DNA of 39,807 nucleotides from CAYNTC01 sp964432925 (GTDB lineage Bacteria > Planctomycetota > Phycisphaerae > Sedimentisphaerales > Anaerobacaceae): the NCBI GenBank assembly GCA_964432925.1, contig CAYSPM010000007.1, forward strand, positions 1 through 39,807. The letters are read 5' to 3'. A model generated the notes under the pieces. The model worked only from the letters and a program-made list of their open reading frames with translations, was not told where the DNA came from and did no database searches. How positions within the stretch are numbered: position 1 is the stretch's first letter; each line of letters starts with the position of its first letter. This document shows, in pieces, positions 1 through 8,248 of this stretch. The position numbers and the translations under genes were made by a program.

Positions 1-1278
1 TCGATTCTGCTTACAATAGCAACTATCGTGAGCATGGATGATAATATCTTTCAACCCGATGTTTACCGATTGGACCTGCCGCCACGTTTCATTGCCGCCA
101 CTGCGGCACAACACATCGGCCCTCCCATGGGACGAGGTACGGTAGTGGCTCAGAAGGCGGCAGAACTTACGGAAGTAGAGCAAACTGGCGCTGCAAAACA
201 GCCATTGCTCAGTTCGATACAAGTACAGGCCGACCAGGAAGGCTTTGTTACAGAGACGTTAAGACCTTTGCACATGACTGTCGAAGAAGCTGTTGCATCT
301 CTTCCAGCCGACTATAGTCAATACTTCACAGCGAATCCTACGCGCAATATCCTGCTGTTCAAAGGCCCAACCGATGTGTTGTCTGCATTTCGCAATGATT
401 TGCAACTGATTGACACGCCACCTCCTCATATCCTGGTGGACCTTTTGGCAGTCGAACTTTCCGACGAAGCAAACCAGAAGCTCGGTCTTGATTGGACCTA
501 TACCGAAGGCCATTTTGGCCTCTTTCAGCCCACAGGAAAAGGCATCCAAAAATTTGGCCATGTGGGTACAGGCGAAGACTACCGTGTTGGCTTTCCCAGT
601 GGTGCCTTGGATAGCCTCAGTACTTTGCCCGGTGTCGGACAATCGTTTTACCAAGGTGTCGGTACACTGCCCCGTGAATTCTTCATTCGCCTTAACAGCC
701 TAGTAAAAGAAGGCGAAGGAACAATTCTGGCAAACCCAAGAACCGTTGCAATGAGCGGAAAGGAGTCCTTGATTAATATTCGCAAAACACTTAACTACTT
801 CTTCAACGAGGGCTTCGATGTTTCTGGGCGGCCAATCGTCAAAAAGAGCGATATTTCTGCCGACACAGAAGGTCGGATTGTACCTACGCTTCTGGCAGAT
901 GGAACAATCCATCTCAACGTTGACATCAAGGTCGGCAACTTTACATTTACACCGGATGTGGGACTGCCGGAACTAACAACGCGACAATCCACGACAGAAG
1001 TTACCGTTCAGGAAGGCCAAACTCTTGTCTTGGGCGGTTTGCGTCAACAGGAGATGAGCAGTTCGATCACAAAAGTTCCTATTTTAGGTGATATGCCGCT
1101 TATCGGGGTACTATTCAAACAGGAAGAAACGGAAATCAAAAACAGTGTTCTGACGATCTTTATAACACCACACGTGCTTCAACCTAATAGTCCTGCTCCT
1201 GAATGGCCGCAGCTTAATCCTGAAGACCACAAGCTCGTTCCCATTATGGACGAGCCCCAGCGGACCAAACAAAAATGA
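1..1278 (+). CDS. Secretin (GspD/PilQ family), C-terminal part, 5' end outside window
   Basis: This is an outer-membrane secretin, the ring channel used by type II secretion and type IV pili. The frame is open to the left edge, and the first codons read as a hydrophobic stretch (ILLTIATIVS) that looks like the end of a signal peptide, so the true start is probably just outside the window; a GTG at 28 is the first in-window start. About 80-130 residues in there is an N-domain-like segment (EAVASLPADYSQYF). The secretin core starts at HILVDLLAVELSDEANQKLG and ends with the family signature VPILGDMPLIGVLFKQ followed by LTIFITPHVL. It is separated by about 9.5 kb from the pilus/secretion assembly cluster but could serve as its channel. 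Family assignment is firm; whether it is GspD or PilQ is not decided by what is visible. Confidence 0.88.
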   Translation, partial: SILLTIATIVSMDDNIFQPDVYRLDLPPRFIAATAAQHIGPPMGRGTVVAQKAAELTEVEQTGAAKQPLLSSIQVQADQEGFVTETLRPLHMTVEEAVASLPADYSQYFTANPTRNILLFKGPTDVLSAFRNDLQLIDTPPPHILVDLLAVELSDEANQKLGLDWTYTEGHFGLFQPTGKGIQKFGHVGTGEDYRVGFPSGALDSLSTLPGVGQSFYQGVGTLPREFFIRLNSLVKEGEGTILANPRTVAMSGKESLINIRKTLNYFFNEGFDVSGRPIVKKSDISADTEGRIVPTLLADGTIHLNVDIKVGNFTFTPDVGLPELTTRQSTTEVTVQEGQTLVLGGLRQQEMSSSITKVPILGDMPLIGVLFKQEETEIKNSVLTIFITPHVLQPNSPAPEWPQLNPEDHKLVPIMDEPQRTKQK

Positions 1279-1338
1279 CGCATCGGCCATCGGCAGAAGT
1301 ATTTGCAAATAATGATTGATAAGATAGAGGCTTAGCTC

Positions 1339-1983
1339 TTAGGTCTGAGATTTGTGCTGGCTTATGATTTTCTCGGCTCGGTCGTGCCAGGCGGCCGAGC
1401 CGTTTTTTACAAAGTACTCGAACGATTCATCATCCACGAGTTCGCCAAGTAGGGTTTTGCGATCGGTAGGATCAGGAATGTCTTTGATGATTTTCTTGCG
1501 GAGGGTTTCCAACTCGTTTAAGAACTGACCGTGCTTTTCAGTGAAGACTTGCTCGAGCTTTTTTCTTATGTGGCCGGCGTAAGCAGGATAATCACCTTCG
1601 GTACTGATTGCTATCTGCAGGTCGCCGCGTTTGACGATGGCTGGGACGAAGAAATCACAAAGCTGAGGGTCGTCAACAACATTGCATAAGATCTCCAATT
1701 CCTGACAGTCCTTGTATATTTGTCTATTAAGTTTTGGTTTGTTTGTTGCGGCGATAGCGAGGATGGCTTTGCCCAGATAATTCTTGGAATATTTAGACCG
1801 AATTAGTTCGGCACCGTGGTGAGCGCAGAGATTTGTTAATACATCGTCTACATGCTCTGCTACAACGACGAGCCGAGCGCCTGCGTTGAGCAAGGCTTGT
1901 GCTTTTCGTACGGCGACTGCACCACCACCGATTAAGACCACACGTCGGCCGCCAAGTTCGAGAAATATGGGGTATTTGGCCAT
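1339..1983 (-). CDS. Siroheme synthase / precorrin-2 dehydrogenase (Met8/CysG N-terminal type)
   Basis: NAD-dependent dehydrogenase and ferrochelatase that turns precorrin-2 into sirohydrochlorin and siroheme. I chose the ATG at 1983 (MAKYPIFLEL), where family homology begins; the frame stays open to 2061 but the extra 26 residues look like leader. The protein is 214 residues, the normal size of stand-alone Met8-type enzymes, and lacks the methyltransferase half of CysG. The Rossmann motif VVLIGGGAVAVRKA is at residues 15-28. The NVVDDPQLCDFFVPAIVKRG block carries the conserved aspartate region, and a STEGDYPAYAGHIRKKLE block follows where CysG has a serine-bearing GTSPxLA loop, so this serine is replaced. 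It is convergent with the secretin. No other tetrapyrrole gene is in view. Confidence 0.9.
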   Translation of the reverse strand: MAKYPIFLELGGRRVVLIGGGAVAVRKAQALLNAGARLVVVAEHVDDVLTNLCAHHGAELIRSKYSKNYLGKAILAIAATNKPKLNRQIYKDCQELEILCNVVDDPQLCDFFVPAIVKRGDLQIAISTEGDYPAYAGHIRKKLEQVFTEKHGQFLNELETLRKKIIKDIPDPTDRKTLLGELVDDESFEYFVKNGSAAWHDRAEKIISQHKSQT

Positions 1984-2207
1984 ACCTATTATGTTACCTT
2001 GCAGAGCCACATGTATCAATATAGATTTGGGCGAAAGTGGCAAAAACAATTGCCGGGCCAATGCTTAAGTTTTTTGGCCTTGACCATTTTTATTCTGTTT
2101 TCAGCACAATTCTGCGTGTTTTTCCGTTCGCAAGTCCACGGCTATATAGTAAACTCTGGCAATTGGCAGTTCGTAGTCTGAGTTAAGATTTTACGGGCCT
2201 TACACAC

Positions 2208-2735
2208 ATGAGCTTAGTACAGAAATTAAATGCGCCTTTGAGTGAGGAGGATGTGCGGGTATTGAGAGCGGGCGATGAGGTCCTTATCAGCGGCATCGTA
2301 TACACAGTTCGGGATATGGCGCATAAGAGATTGTGCGAGGCGATAGACTCAGGAGCCGAGTTGCCTTTTGATTTAGAGGGTGCAATTATTTACTTTGTTG
2401 GGCCGACACCTGCACGGCCTGGCAGGGTAATCGGTGCGGCTGGGCCTACGACCTCTTCGCGAATGGATGTGTTTAGTCATAAGCTAATTGCCAGGGGTCT
2501 TAAGGCAATGATAGGCAAGGGATATCGAAACGAAGAAGTAAGAGAGGCTTTAAAAAAATATGGAGCTGCGCATCTTTCGGCGATTGGTGGGGCGGGGGCG
2601 CTATTGAGCAAACATATCGTTGCAGCGGAAGTGATAGCATACGAAGATTTGGGCACTGAGGCGTTAAGGAAGCTGGAGGTAGTTGACTTTCCGGCAGTTG
2701 TGGCCTACGATGCGTGGGGAAAAAGTGTTTATTAG
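2208..2735 (+). CDS. Fumarate hydratase class I, beta subunit (Fe-S hydro-lyase C-terminal domain)
   Basis: Beta subunit of an iron-sulfur fumarate/tartrate hydratase, which interconverts fumarate and malate in the citric acid cycle. The 175 residues cover one FumA C-terminal domain. Visible signatures are TVRDMAHKRLCEAI, the GPTPARPGRVIGAAGPTTSSRMD block that binds the dicarboxylate, and HLSAIGGAGALLSKHI. In two-subunit enzymes the alpha chain carries the 4Fe-4S cluster; no alpha gene is adjacent here (upstream is the divergent siroheme gene), so the partner must be elsewhere. There is no convincing Shine-Dalgarno before the ATG. Whether the physiological substrate is fumarate or tartrate cannot be told from the sequence. 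Confidence 0.88.
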   Translation: MSLVQKLNAPLSEEDVRVLRAGDEVLISGIVYTVRDMAHKRLCEAIDSGAELPFDLEGAIIYFVGPTPARPGRVIGAAGPTTSSRMDVFSHKLIARGLKAMIGKGYRNEEVREALKKYGAAHLSAIGGAGALLSKHIVAAEVIAYEDLGTEALRKLEVVDFPAVVAYDAWGKSVY

Positions 2736-2746
2736 TTCATTGTTCA
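2735..2746 (+). repeat. Left arm of a 12-bp inverted repeat flanking the four-helix-bundle gene
   Basis: GTTCATTGTTCA begins on the last base of the fumarase stop codon. Its exact reverse complement lies at 3265-3276, just after the next gene. Degenerate copies of the same word (ctcattgctc, ccattgttcattg) continue to about 2806. Confidence 0.7.
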
Positions 2747-2864
2747 TAGTTCGTAGATAGTATCTATCGTTTGTAGCTCATTGCTCTTAGTCCATTGTTC
2801 ATTGGTCAAAGCCTCATGAAACAACTACTAAGTAGGCAAGTTTCATAAGTTTGGGAAGCAACAA

Positions 2865-3236
2865 ATGGGATTCAATTTTGAGAAATTGGAATGTTATCAG
2901 ATGGCAATAGAATTTGTTGACCAGGTTTATTCTTTAACCAATCACTTTCCTAAAGAAGAACTTTTTGGCTTAACAAACCAGTTTAGAAAAGCAGCGGTCT
3001 CGATACCCCTAAACATTGCTGAGGGTTCAGCAAAAACTAAGAAAGACTTTAACAGATTCATTGATATGGCACGGGGTTCGGCTTTTGAGTGCATTGCGAT
3101 CTTGCAGGTTTCTGTAAAGCGGGGCTATGTCAGTCTTGAGAAGTTCAATGAATTACGGGACAGAGTTATTGACATATCGAAAATGCTGAGTGGTCTCAAG
3201 CGTTCCTTAGCTCCCGTTACGGCAAATACGGCGTAG
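2865..3236 (+). CDS. Four-helix bundle protein (23S rRNA intervening-sequence protein family)
   Basis: A 123-residue helical protein of the IVP / four-helix-bundle family, named after proteins encoded in 23S rRNA intervening sequences but also common as free-standing genes. Diagnostic segments are FEKLECYQMAIEFVDQVY at the start, FGLTNQFRKAAVSIPLNIAEGSA in the middle (the conserved R-A-x-S-I-x-x-N-I-A-E-G core) and FIDMARGSAFEC. Its biochemical role is unknown; homologues form pentamers. The gene is bracketed by TTCATTGTTC-type words upstream and their reverse complements downstream, suggesting that gene and flanks move or are copied together. There is no rRNA around it, so it is not inside an intervening sequence here. 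Confidence 0.9.
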   Translation: MGFNFEKLECYQMAIEFVDQVYSLTNHFPKEELFGLTNQFRKAAVSIPLNIAEGSAKTKKDFNRFIDMARGSAFECIAILQVSVKRGYVSLEKFNELRDRVIDISKMLSGLKRSLAPVTANTA

Positions 3237-3264
3237 CGTACCCTGAACCCTGAACAACGAACCC

Positions 3265-3276
3265 TGAACAATGAAC
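3265..3276 (-). repeat. Right arm of the 12-bp inverted repeat flanking the four-helix-bundle gene
   Basis: TGAACAATGAAC is the exact reverse complement of 2735-2746. It sits in a run of related words from 3240 to 3285 (ccctgaaccctgaacaacg and similar), a degenerate short tandem array ending just before the next start codon. Confidence 0.7.
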
Positions 3277-3289
3277 GAGGAACAACAGG

Positions 3290-4360
3290 ATGAAGGTTGC
3301 TTTAGTCGGCCTATTGCAGTCGGGAAAGAGTACGATTCTTTCGGCGTTGAGCGGCAAGGATGTGCCGGCGCCGGGAGCGACGGTGATTGAAGAGGCGATA
3401 GTGCCGGTTCCCGACGAAAGACTCGATTGGCTGGCTGAATATTACAAGCCCAAAAAAGTCACACACGCGACGATTGATTGTCTTGACGTTCCAGGATTCA
3501 ACTTTGCTGATGAGCATGGTAGGGCGGCGGCGCGGAGGCTGATCAATCAGATAAGGACCGTCGATATGCTCGTTCTAATTGTGCGGGCTTTTGAGGATTC
3601 GGCGGTGCCGCCCTACGGAGGTAGTGTGGACCCGGTCAGGGATTTGACCGAGCTGCGAACGGAGTTATTGCTCAGCGATCTGGAGCTGGTTACAACGCGA
3701 ATAGAAAGGCTTGAAAAGCAAGTCACCAAACCCACCAAAACGCAGGCGCATGATAAGGCTGAACTGGCACTACACAAGCGATTGCAGGAGACTATCGAGG
3801 CGGAAAAGCCGATAAGCTCAACCATCGAAAATGATGAAGAGCTTGAGATGGTAAAGTCTCTTGGTTTTTTAACGTTGAAGCCGATGGCTGTGGTGGTTAA
3901 TGTTAGCGAAGATAAATTAGGTGAAAAGTTTAATTTTGGTGATGCTATTGATAGCTCGATACCCGTAACGACGATGTGTGCGAAATTGGAGTATGAGCTG
4001 GCACAGTTGGATGCTGAAAGCAGGACAGCTTTTATGGCTGATCTGGGGATTGCTGAGCTGGCAGCGAAGAAGTTTGTCAAGAGCTGCTATGAGGCACTGG
4101 GCCTGATTAGCTTTCTGACGGTGGTTTCAGATGAGCTTCGTGCATGGCCTATTGAAAAAGGTACATCTGCGCTTGATGCGGCTGGTAAAATCCATAGCGA
4201 TATTAAAAGAGGCTTTATACGGGCTGAGACAATGGCGTTTGGGGATTTGAAAGAGCTTGGCGATGAGAAGGCGGTCAAAGCCGCAGGCAAGGTCCGGCTC
4301 GAAGGCAAGGATTATATTGTCCAGGATGGTGACATCATTAGTTTCAGGTTCAATGTATAG
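3290..4360 (+). CDS. YchF/Obg-family P-loop NTPase with TGS domain (divergent)
   Basis: A translation-factor-class GTPase/ATPase resembling YchF: N-terminal P-loop domain, helical insert around residues 125-170, and a C-terminal TGS domain ending KDYIVQDGDIISFRFNV. The 356 residues are close to the usual YchF length of about 363. The Walker A loop is GLLQSGKST instead of the usual GLPNVGKST; the DxxG motif is DVPGF; and the base-specificity motif reads NVSED rather than NKxD, like the NxxE of YchF that favours ATP. The segment after DxxG (FADEHGRAAARRLINQIR) replaces the normal GEGLGNKFLANIR. The FED and PVPDERLDWLAEYYKPKKV blocks tie it to YchF. It is probably a YchF-like paralogue with an altered switch region; ribosome association is inferred from the family only. 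Confidence 0.82.
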   Translation: MKVALVGLLQSGKSTILSALSGKDVPAPGATVIEEAIVPVPDERLDWLAEYYKPKKVTHATIDCLDVPGFNFADEHGRAAARRLINQIRTVDMLVLIVRAFEDSAVPPYGGSVDPVRDLTELRTELLLSDLELVTTRIERLEKQVTKPTKTQAHDKAELALHKRLQETIEAEKPISSTIENDEELEMVKSLGFLTLKPMAVVVNVSEDKLGEKFNFGDAIDSSIPVTTMCAKLEYELAQLDAESRTAFMADLGIAELAAKKFVKSCYEALGLISFLTVVSDELRAWPIEKGTSALDAAGKIHSDIKRGFIRAETMAFGDLKELGDEKAVKAAGKVRLEGKDYIVQDGDIISFRFNV

Positions 4361-4374
4361 GCAAATAAAGTTTT

Positions 4375-5181
4375 GTGGCAAGCTCTGGTAGGATACTTTT
4401 ACGAAAACTCTTGTTCATGCCCGTAGCGCTGCTCATAGCAGTTGTTATAAGCTCGTGCTCGGATTCAGACCATTCCAGCAGCCCATCTCTTTACACCTAC
4501 AAGGTTGTTGAAACATATGCACACGATCAACGAGCTTTCACGCAGGGGCTAGTATTTGAAAACGGCATAATGTATGAAGGAACGGGGCTCTACGAGCGTT
4601 CAACTTTGCGTAAGGTGGACCACACGACCGGCAATATCCTACAGATTAGAGAGGTTCCAGCTAAATTTTTCGGTGAGGGTATAACCGTTTACGGTGATAA
4701 GATTATTCAGTTGACCTACAAATCGGGCGTTGGTTTCGTTTATAACAAGAACGACCTTGAGCTTCTGCGTAAGTTCAGTTATTCGACCGAAGGCTGGGGC
4801 ATCACCCACGATGGCAATCAACTGATTATTAGTGATGGCACAGCCACATTATACTTTCTAAACCCTGACACATTTGAACAAATCGGCCGTATAGAGGTAC
4901 GCGACCAAGGCACTCCCGTACGCGGGCTCAACGAATTGGAATATGTCAAAGGTGAAGTCTATGCTAACGTTTGGCCGACTGAGCGCATTGTACGAATCGA
5001 TCCCAGGACGGGACGGGTGGTCGGCTGGATATATATGGATGGTATTTTGAACATGCTGGGTAAAAGCAGAGAAATCGATGTTCTAAATGGCATCGCTTAT
5101 GACGCTATCGGCGACCGATTATTTGTGACCGGCAAGTTTTGGCCTAAGCTCTTTGAGATAAAACTTGTATCCTTGAAGTGA
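4375..5181 (+). CDS. Glutaminyl-peptide cyclotransferase, lipoprotein
   Basis: Secreted glutamine cyclotransferase, a five-bladed beta-propeller that cyclises N-terminal glutamine to pyroglutamate. The start is GTG, 14 bases after the YchF-like stop, suggesting co-transcription. Residues 1-28 form a lipoprotein signal peptide: basic start, hydrophobic core, then the lipobox ISSC, so the mature protein is probably anchored outside the cytoplasmic membrane. Family motifs are clear: AFTQGLVFENGIMYEGTGLY, FFGEGITVYGDKIIQLTYK, YSTEGWGITHDG, LNELEYVKGEVYANVW and EIDVLNGIAYD. The length of 268 residues is normal. The natural substrate is unknown. Confidence 0.9.
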   Translation: MASSGRILLRKLLFMPVALLIAVVISSCSDSDHSSSPSLYTYKVVETYAHDQRAFTQGLVFENGIMYEGTGLYERSTLRKVDHTTGNILQIREVPAKFFGEGITVYGDKIIQLTYKSGVGFVYNKNDLELLRKFSYSTEGWGITHDGNQLIISDGTATLYFLNPDTFEQIGRIEVRDQGTPVRGLNELEYVKGEVYANVWPTERIVRIDPRTGRVVGWIYMDGILNMLGKSREIDVLNGIAYDAIGDRLFVTGKFWPKLFEIKLVSLK

Positions 5182-5210
5182 TAGTTATAGAAAAATTAGA
5201 GAAAGTTTAG

Positions 5211-5231
5211 CCGTCACCCCTGTGGTGACGG
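5211..5231. other. Intergenic hairpin, perfect 8-bp stem
   Basis: CCGTCACC and GGTGACGG pair around a 5-base loop in the 71-base gap between the glutaminyl cyclase and dehydrogenase genes. No U-tract follows on the plus strand, so it is not a standard intrinsic terminator; it could be a processing site or a weak attenuator. Confidence 0.5.
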
Positions 5232-5252
5232 TCAATAATTATGGAATAGCTT

Positions 5253-6287
5253 ATGAGAGCATTGATGTTGACTGGTATCCGGCAGATGCAGGTGCGGGAT
5301 GTGCCTAAGCCAGCTCTGCAAAAAGAGACGGATGTTTTGCTGAAGGTTGAAAAGGTGGGCGTTTGTGGCTCGGACGTACATTACTACGAGACGGGCAGAA
5401 TTGGCTCGCAGGTTGTTGAGTATCCATTCATAGTTGGCCATGAATGCAGCGCGACGGTCGAGGCTATCGGTAGTAAAGTTGAGCGGGTCAAGGTTGGCCA
5501 GCAGGTGGTTGTTGAGCCAGCCGTTTCGTGTCACGAGTGCGACCAGTGCAAACAAGGCAGGGAAAATACGTGTTTTAATTTGCGGTTCCTGGGCACGCCG
5601 GGCCAGGGAAATGGGTGCCTTTGTGAATATATTGTCATGCCGCAGGAGAATTGCTTCCCAGTAAATGGCGCGCTAACACTTGAGCAAGGTGTCCTTTGTG
5701 AGCCATTTACAATAGCAGTTTATTCTGTTGAGCAATCACAGGTTTTTCGAAATGCAAAGGTCGTGATTCTGGGTTCCGGGCCAATAGGACTAAGCTGTAT
5801 GGCTGCGGCAAAGGCTGAGGGCGTTGAGTATATATATATGACTGATAAGTTGGATTATCGTGTCCAAATTGCCCAAAAAAATGGGGCCATCTGGGCTGGC
5901 AATCCCCAAAGGGAGGATGTTGTAAAGGCGATCATACAGCGGGAACCGCTGGGTATGGATATTGTTTACGAATGTGCTGGCCAGCAGGAAACGCTCGATG
6001 AAGCTGTTGAACTGCTAAAGCCGGGAGGCAGGCTGATGCTAATTGGCATTCCGCGTGTCGAGCGGGTCTCATTTCTTATTGATAAGCTTCGCAGAAAGGA
6101 GCTAACGATCATAAACGTCAGGCGGCAGAATAAGTGCACCCAGACTGCGATAGACCTGATAGCCTCCGGCAGGGCCAAGGTTGATTTTATGATAACACAC
6201 CGATTTGAATTGGAACATGCGCAGGAAGCCTTTGATATGGTTGCCGGTTATCGCGATGGCGTTGTTAAAGCATTGGTCGAATTATAG
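5253..6287 (+). CDS. Zinc-dependent MDR alcohol/polyol dehydrogenase (sorbitol dehydrogenase-like)
   Basis: A medium-chain NAD(P)-dependent dehydrogenase that oxidises an alcohol or polyol. The catalytic zinc site is visible as GVCGSDVHYY (Cys) and GHECSATVEAIGSKV (His, Glu), with CEPFTIAVYSVEQ supplying the distal glutamate. The structural zinc lobe is present with four cysteines (CHECDQC and a fourth eight residues on). The Rossmann loop is VVILGSGPIGLSC, and the acidic residue after it (MTDK) suggests NAD rather than NADP. At 344 residues it is the usual size. The closest named families are L-iditol/sorbitol and threonine dehydrogenases; the substrate cannot be fixed from sequence. A hairpin precedes it and nothing downstream appears linked. 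Confidence 0.85.
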   Translation: MRALMLTGIRQMQVRDVPKPALQKETDVLLKVEKVGVCGSDVHYYETGRIGSQVVEYPFIVGHECSATVEAIGSKVERVKVGQQVVVEPAVSCHECDQCKQGRENTCFNLRFLGTPGQGNGCLCEYIVMPQENCFPVNGALTLEQGVLCEPFTIAVYSVEQSQVFRNAKVVILGSGPIGLSCMAAAKAEGVEYIYMTDKLDYRVQIAQKNGAIWAGNPQREDVVKAIIQREPLGMDIVYECAGQQETLDEAVELLKPGGRLMLIGIPRVERVSFLIDKLRRKELTIINVRRQNKCTQTAIDLIASGRAKVDFMITHRFELEHAQEAFDMVAGYRDGVVKALVEL

Positions 6288-6337
6288 ACAAGGTAGCCGC
6301 GGCAATCCCTAAGCGCTCAACGCTATATGGATTTTTC

Positions 6338-6366
6338 TTGAAAATCACGCTCTAATAGTGTAAATT
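6338..6366 (+). promoter_or_regulatory. Possible sigma-70 promoter before the Fic gene
   Basis: TTGAAA, a 17-base spacer, then TAAATT, about 110 bases upstream of the Fic start. Spacing is ideal but the -10 box is imperfect. Confidence 0.35.
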
Positions 6367-6474
6367 TCTCATTATCATTCGAGCGAGAACATCTTGGATT
6401 TGCGCTGCTCAATAATGGCTTTGTGACGGTGCACAGAAAACGATGACTGGCCCTAGTTTTTAAAGGGGTAAGGC

Positions 6475-7977
6475 ATGAAAGGAGTCCGTATGGAAACCGA
6501 AAAGCAAAGGCAGGTTTGGATCCCCATCAAGTTTTCGGAAAAATGGGTGGAGGCCCCGACAGCAAAGTTTGAAGATTTGGCACCAAGTTGGTACAAGAGA
6601 AGAGAAAACCTAACCGAAGGGGACGATGACTATAAGGAGTTTTTGGAGCGACTGAAGAGAGAGCATGCTATCGAAACGGGGATTGTAGAAAAACTTTATG
6701 ATTTGAGTGAAGGGATCACGCAAACATTCATTAAGGAAGGCTTCGTCGAAGCTTATATTGGACACGACGACACAAATATTGAACCAAGGCAGTTGATGGC
6801 ATATCTTAACGATCATTTTAAGGCACTAGATTTCGTTTTTGCAGTCGTTCAGAACAATCGGGAGTTGACAAATAGTTTTATCAAAGAATTGCATGCCATG
6901 TTAACGAAACACCAGAAGACGACGCCTGCAGTAGATAGCCTTGGCGAAGAAATTCAGATGGAACTAAAGAAGGGCGAGTTCAAAAAATACCCCAACAATC
7001 CACGGAGAGAGGATGGGACACTGTACCTATATTGCCCTCCAGAACAAGTAGAGTCGGAGATGGAGAAGCTACTTAGTATCTACGAGGAAAGGGTTGAAAA
7101 CACGAATCCCATAGTCGTCTCGGCTTGGTTTCACCATGCCTTTACCCAAATCCATCCATTTCAAGATGGGAATGGAAGAATGGCGAGACTACTATCTAGT
7201 TTGATATGGATCAAAGCGGGACTTTTCCCTTTGACGGTTAAACGAGCTGAGAAGAGCAATTATATCAGGGCTTTAGAAAAAGCTGATGTGGATGACCCAA
7301 GCAAGTTGGTTGCCTTTTTCAGTGAAGCGCAGAGTAAGTGCATTGACGGTTTTCTCAATTACAAAAAGGAAATCAAGCCAAGAGAGACTCTTGCAGAAGT
7401 TGCCGCAGTGTTTGGTCAGAAGGTAAACGATTTAAGGAGGAAACAAGAAGAAGATAGGTGGAGGTTGCTGGTCGAAAACAGAACGAGTTTATACAATGAA
7501 GCTTATCGAGTTTGCGGTGTGTTAAAAGATGAGTTGGAGAAAGCACTACCGGTGGAAGATATAAAGATTTGGCTAAAAAGTGTACCACCTGAAGATGGGG
7601 AGGCACATTGGTATGCTAAGCAAATTATTGATTATGCATCGAGCCATGATTATTATTTTAATAGATCGCTCCCTAGGTGTTGGTTCCGGTTTACGTTCCA
7701 AATAGCTAAGGAGAAACGGTATGACTTGATAGTCACTATTCATCATTCAAGTTATGATGACTCGGTAATGGCTATAGGTGCGTTTCTGGAGTTTTTTGGC
7801 GAGAAGGATATTGATGATGTAGAGCATACGGATTATGCTAGTTCAATACCAATAAATATGGAACCATACAAAATTTCATTGGAGAGTATTACGCCAAAGC
7901 TGCTGCAGAACGTTGAGAGTTATATTCGGGATGTTGTGAAAATTGGATTGACAGTGATAACCAATGAAATCAGATAA
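6475..7977 (+). CDS. Fic family protein (Fido domain, AMPylase-type)
   Basis: Fic enzymes attach AMP or other nucleotide parts to protein hydroxyls. The core motif HPFQDGNGR, with HHAFTQI just before it, is at residues 227-235 and has all catalytic and phosphate-binding positions. The flap region and a Fic_N-like helical segment precede it; residues 300-500 are a long C-terminal extension of no family I recognise. The N-terminal LYDLSEGITQTF segment contains an E-G pair reminiscent of the inhibitory S/TxxxE(G/N) motif, but tyrosine stands where S/T is expected. Two starts are plausible: ATG at 6475 (AAAGGGG six bases upstream) or ATG at 6490 (AAAGGAG five bases upstream). No antitoxin-sized gene adjoins it. 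Composition is more AT-rich than the housekeeping neighbours, and repeat-like words surround it, suggesting acquisition. Confidence 0.88.
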   Translation: MKGVRMETEKQRQVWIPIKFSEKWVEAPTAKFEDLAPSWYKRRENLTEGDDDYKEFLERLKREHAIETGIVEKLYDLSEGITQTFIKEGFVEAYIGHDDTNIEPRQLMAYLNDHFKALDFVFAVVQNNRELTNSFIKELHAMLTKHQKTTPAVDSLGEEIQMELKKGEFKKYPNNPRREDGTLYLYCPPEQVESEMEKLLSIYEERVENTNPIVVSAWFHHAFTQIHPFQDGNGRMARLLSSLIWIKAGLFPLTVKRAEKSNYIRALEKADVDDPSKLVAFFSEAQSKCIDGFLNYKKEIKPRETLAEVAAVFGQKVNDLRRKQEEDRWRLLVENRTSLYNEAYRVCGVLKDELEKALPVEDIKIWLKSVPPEDGEAHWYAKQIIDYASSHDYYFNRSLPRCWFRFTFQIAKEKRYDLIVTIHHSSYDDSVMAIGAFLEFFGEKDIDDVEHTDYASSIPINMEPYKISLESITPKLLQNVESYIRDVVKIGLTVITNEIR

Positions 7978-8150
7978 TCCTCTTATCTATCCTGCAATCC
8001 GGAGAAAAAAATGAAGGATCGTTGGATGTAATTGCCATAGAGGCAGGCTTTTCAAATGATAATTGATAATTTTTCTGATTGCCGCATTTTTGTTCTCTGT
8101 TCTTTAGATTCTACGAAGGATGAGGGCACTAAAATAAAAGAATTTCGAAG

Positions 8151-8164
8151 GTTCGGTGGGCTGA
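8151..8164 (+). repeat. Copy 1 of a 14-bp direct repeat either side of the ICMT-like gene
   Basis: GTTCGGTGGGCTGA here recurs exactly at 8770-8783. The GC-rich words after it (gcccgcctatggcggtgcctacgc) look like the edge of a dispersed repeat. The 270-base stretch between the Fic and methyltransferase genes holds no gene I would defend. Confidence 0.6.
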
Positions 8165-8248
8165 AGCTTGCCCGCCTATGGCGGTGCCTACGCTACCTGG
8201 CTTTGATGGGTGCACAGAAAATGGTGGCCGTTTTGAATAAAACTAAAA

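Noticed and set aside
5211..5231. Intrinsic terminator after the glutaminyl cyclase gene
   Set aside because: The hairpin is perfect but no T-run follows it, so it is listed only as a hairpin.
6428..8221. 13-bp direct repeat GGTGCACAGAAAA at 6428-6440 and 8209-8221 flanking the Fic gene, as possible att or target-site duplication
   Set aside because: An exact 13-mer pair within 2 kb is expected about once by chance in 40 kb; no integrase or transposase is nearby.
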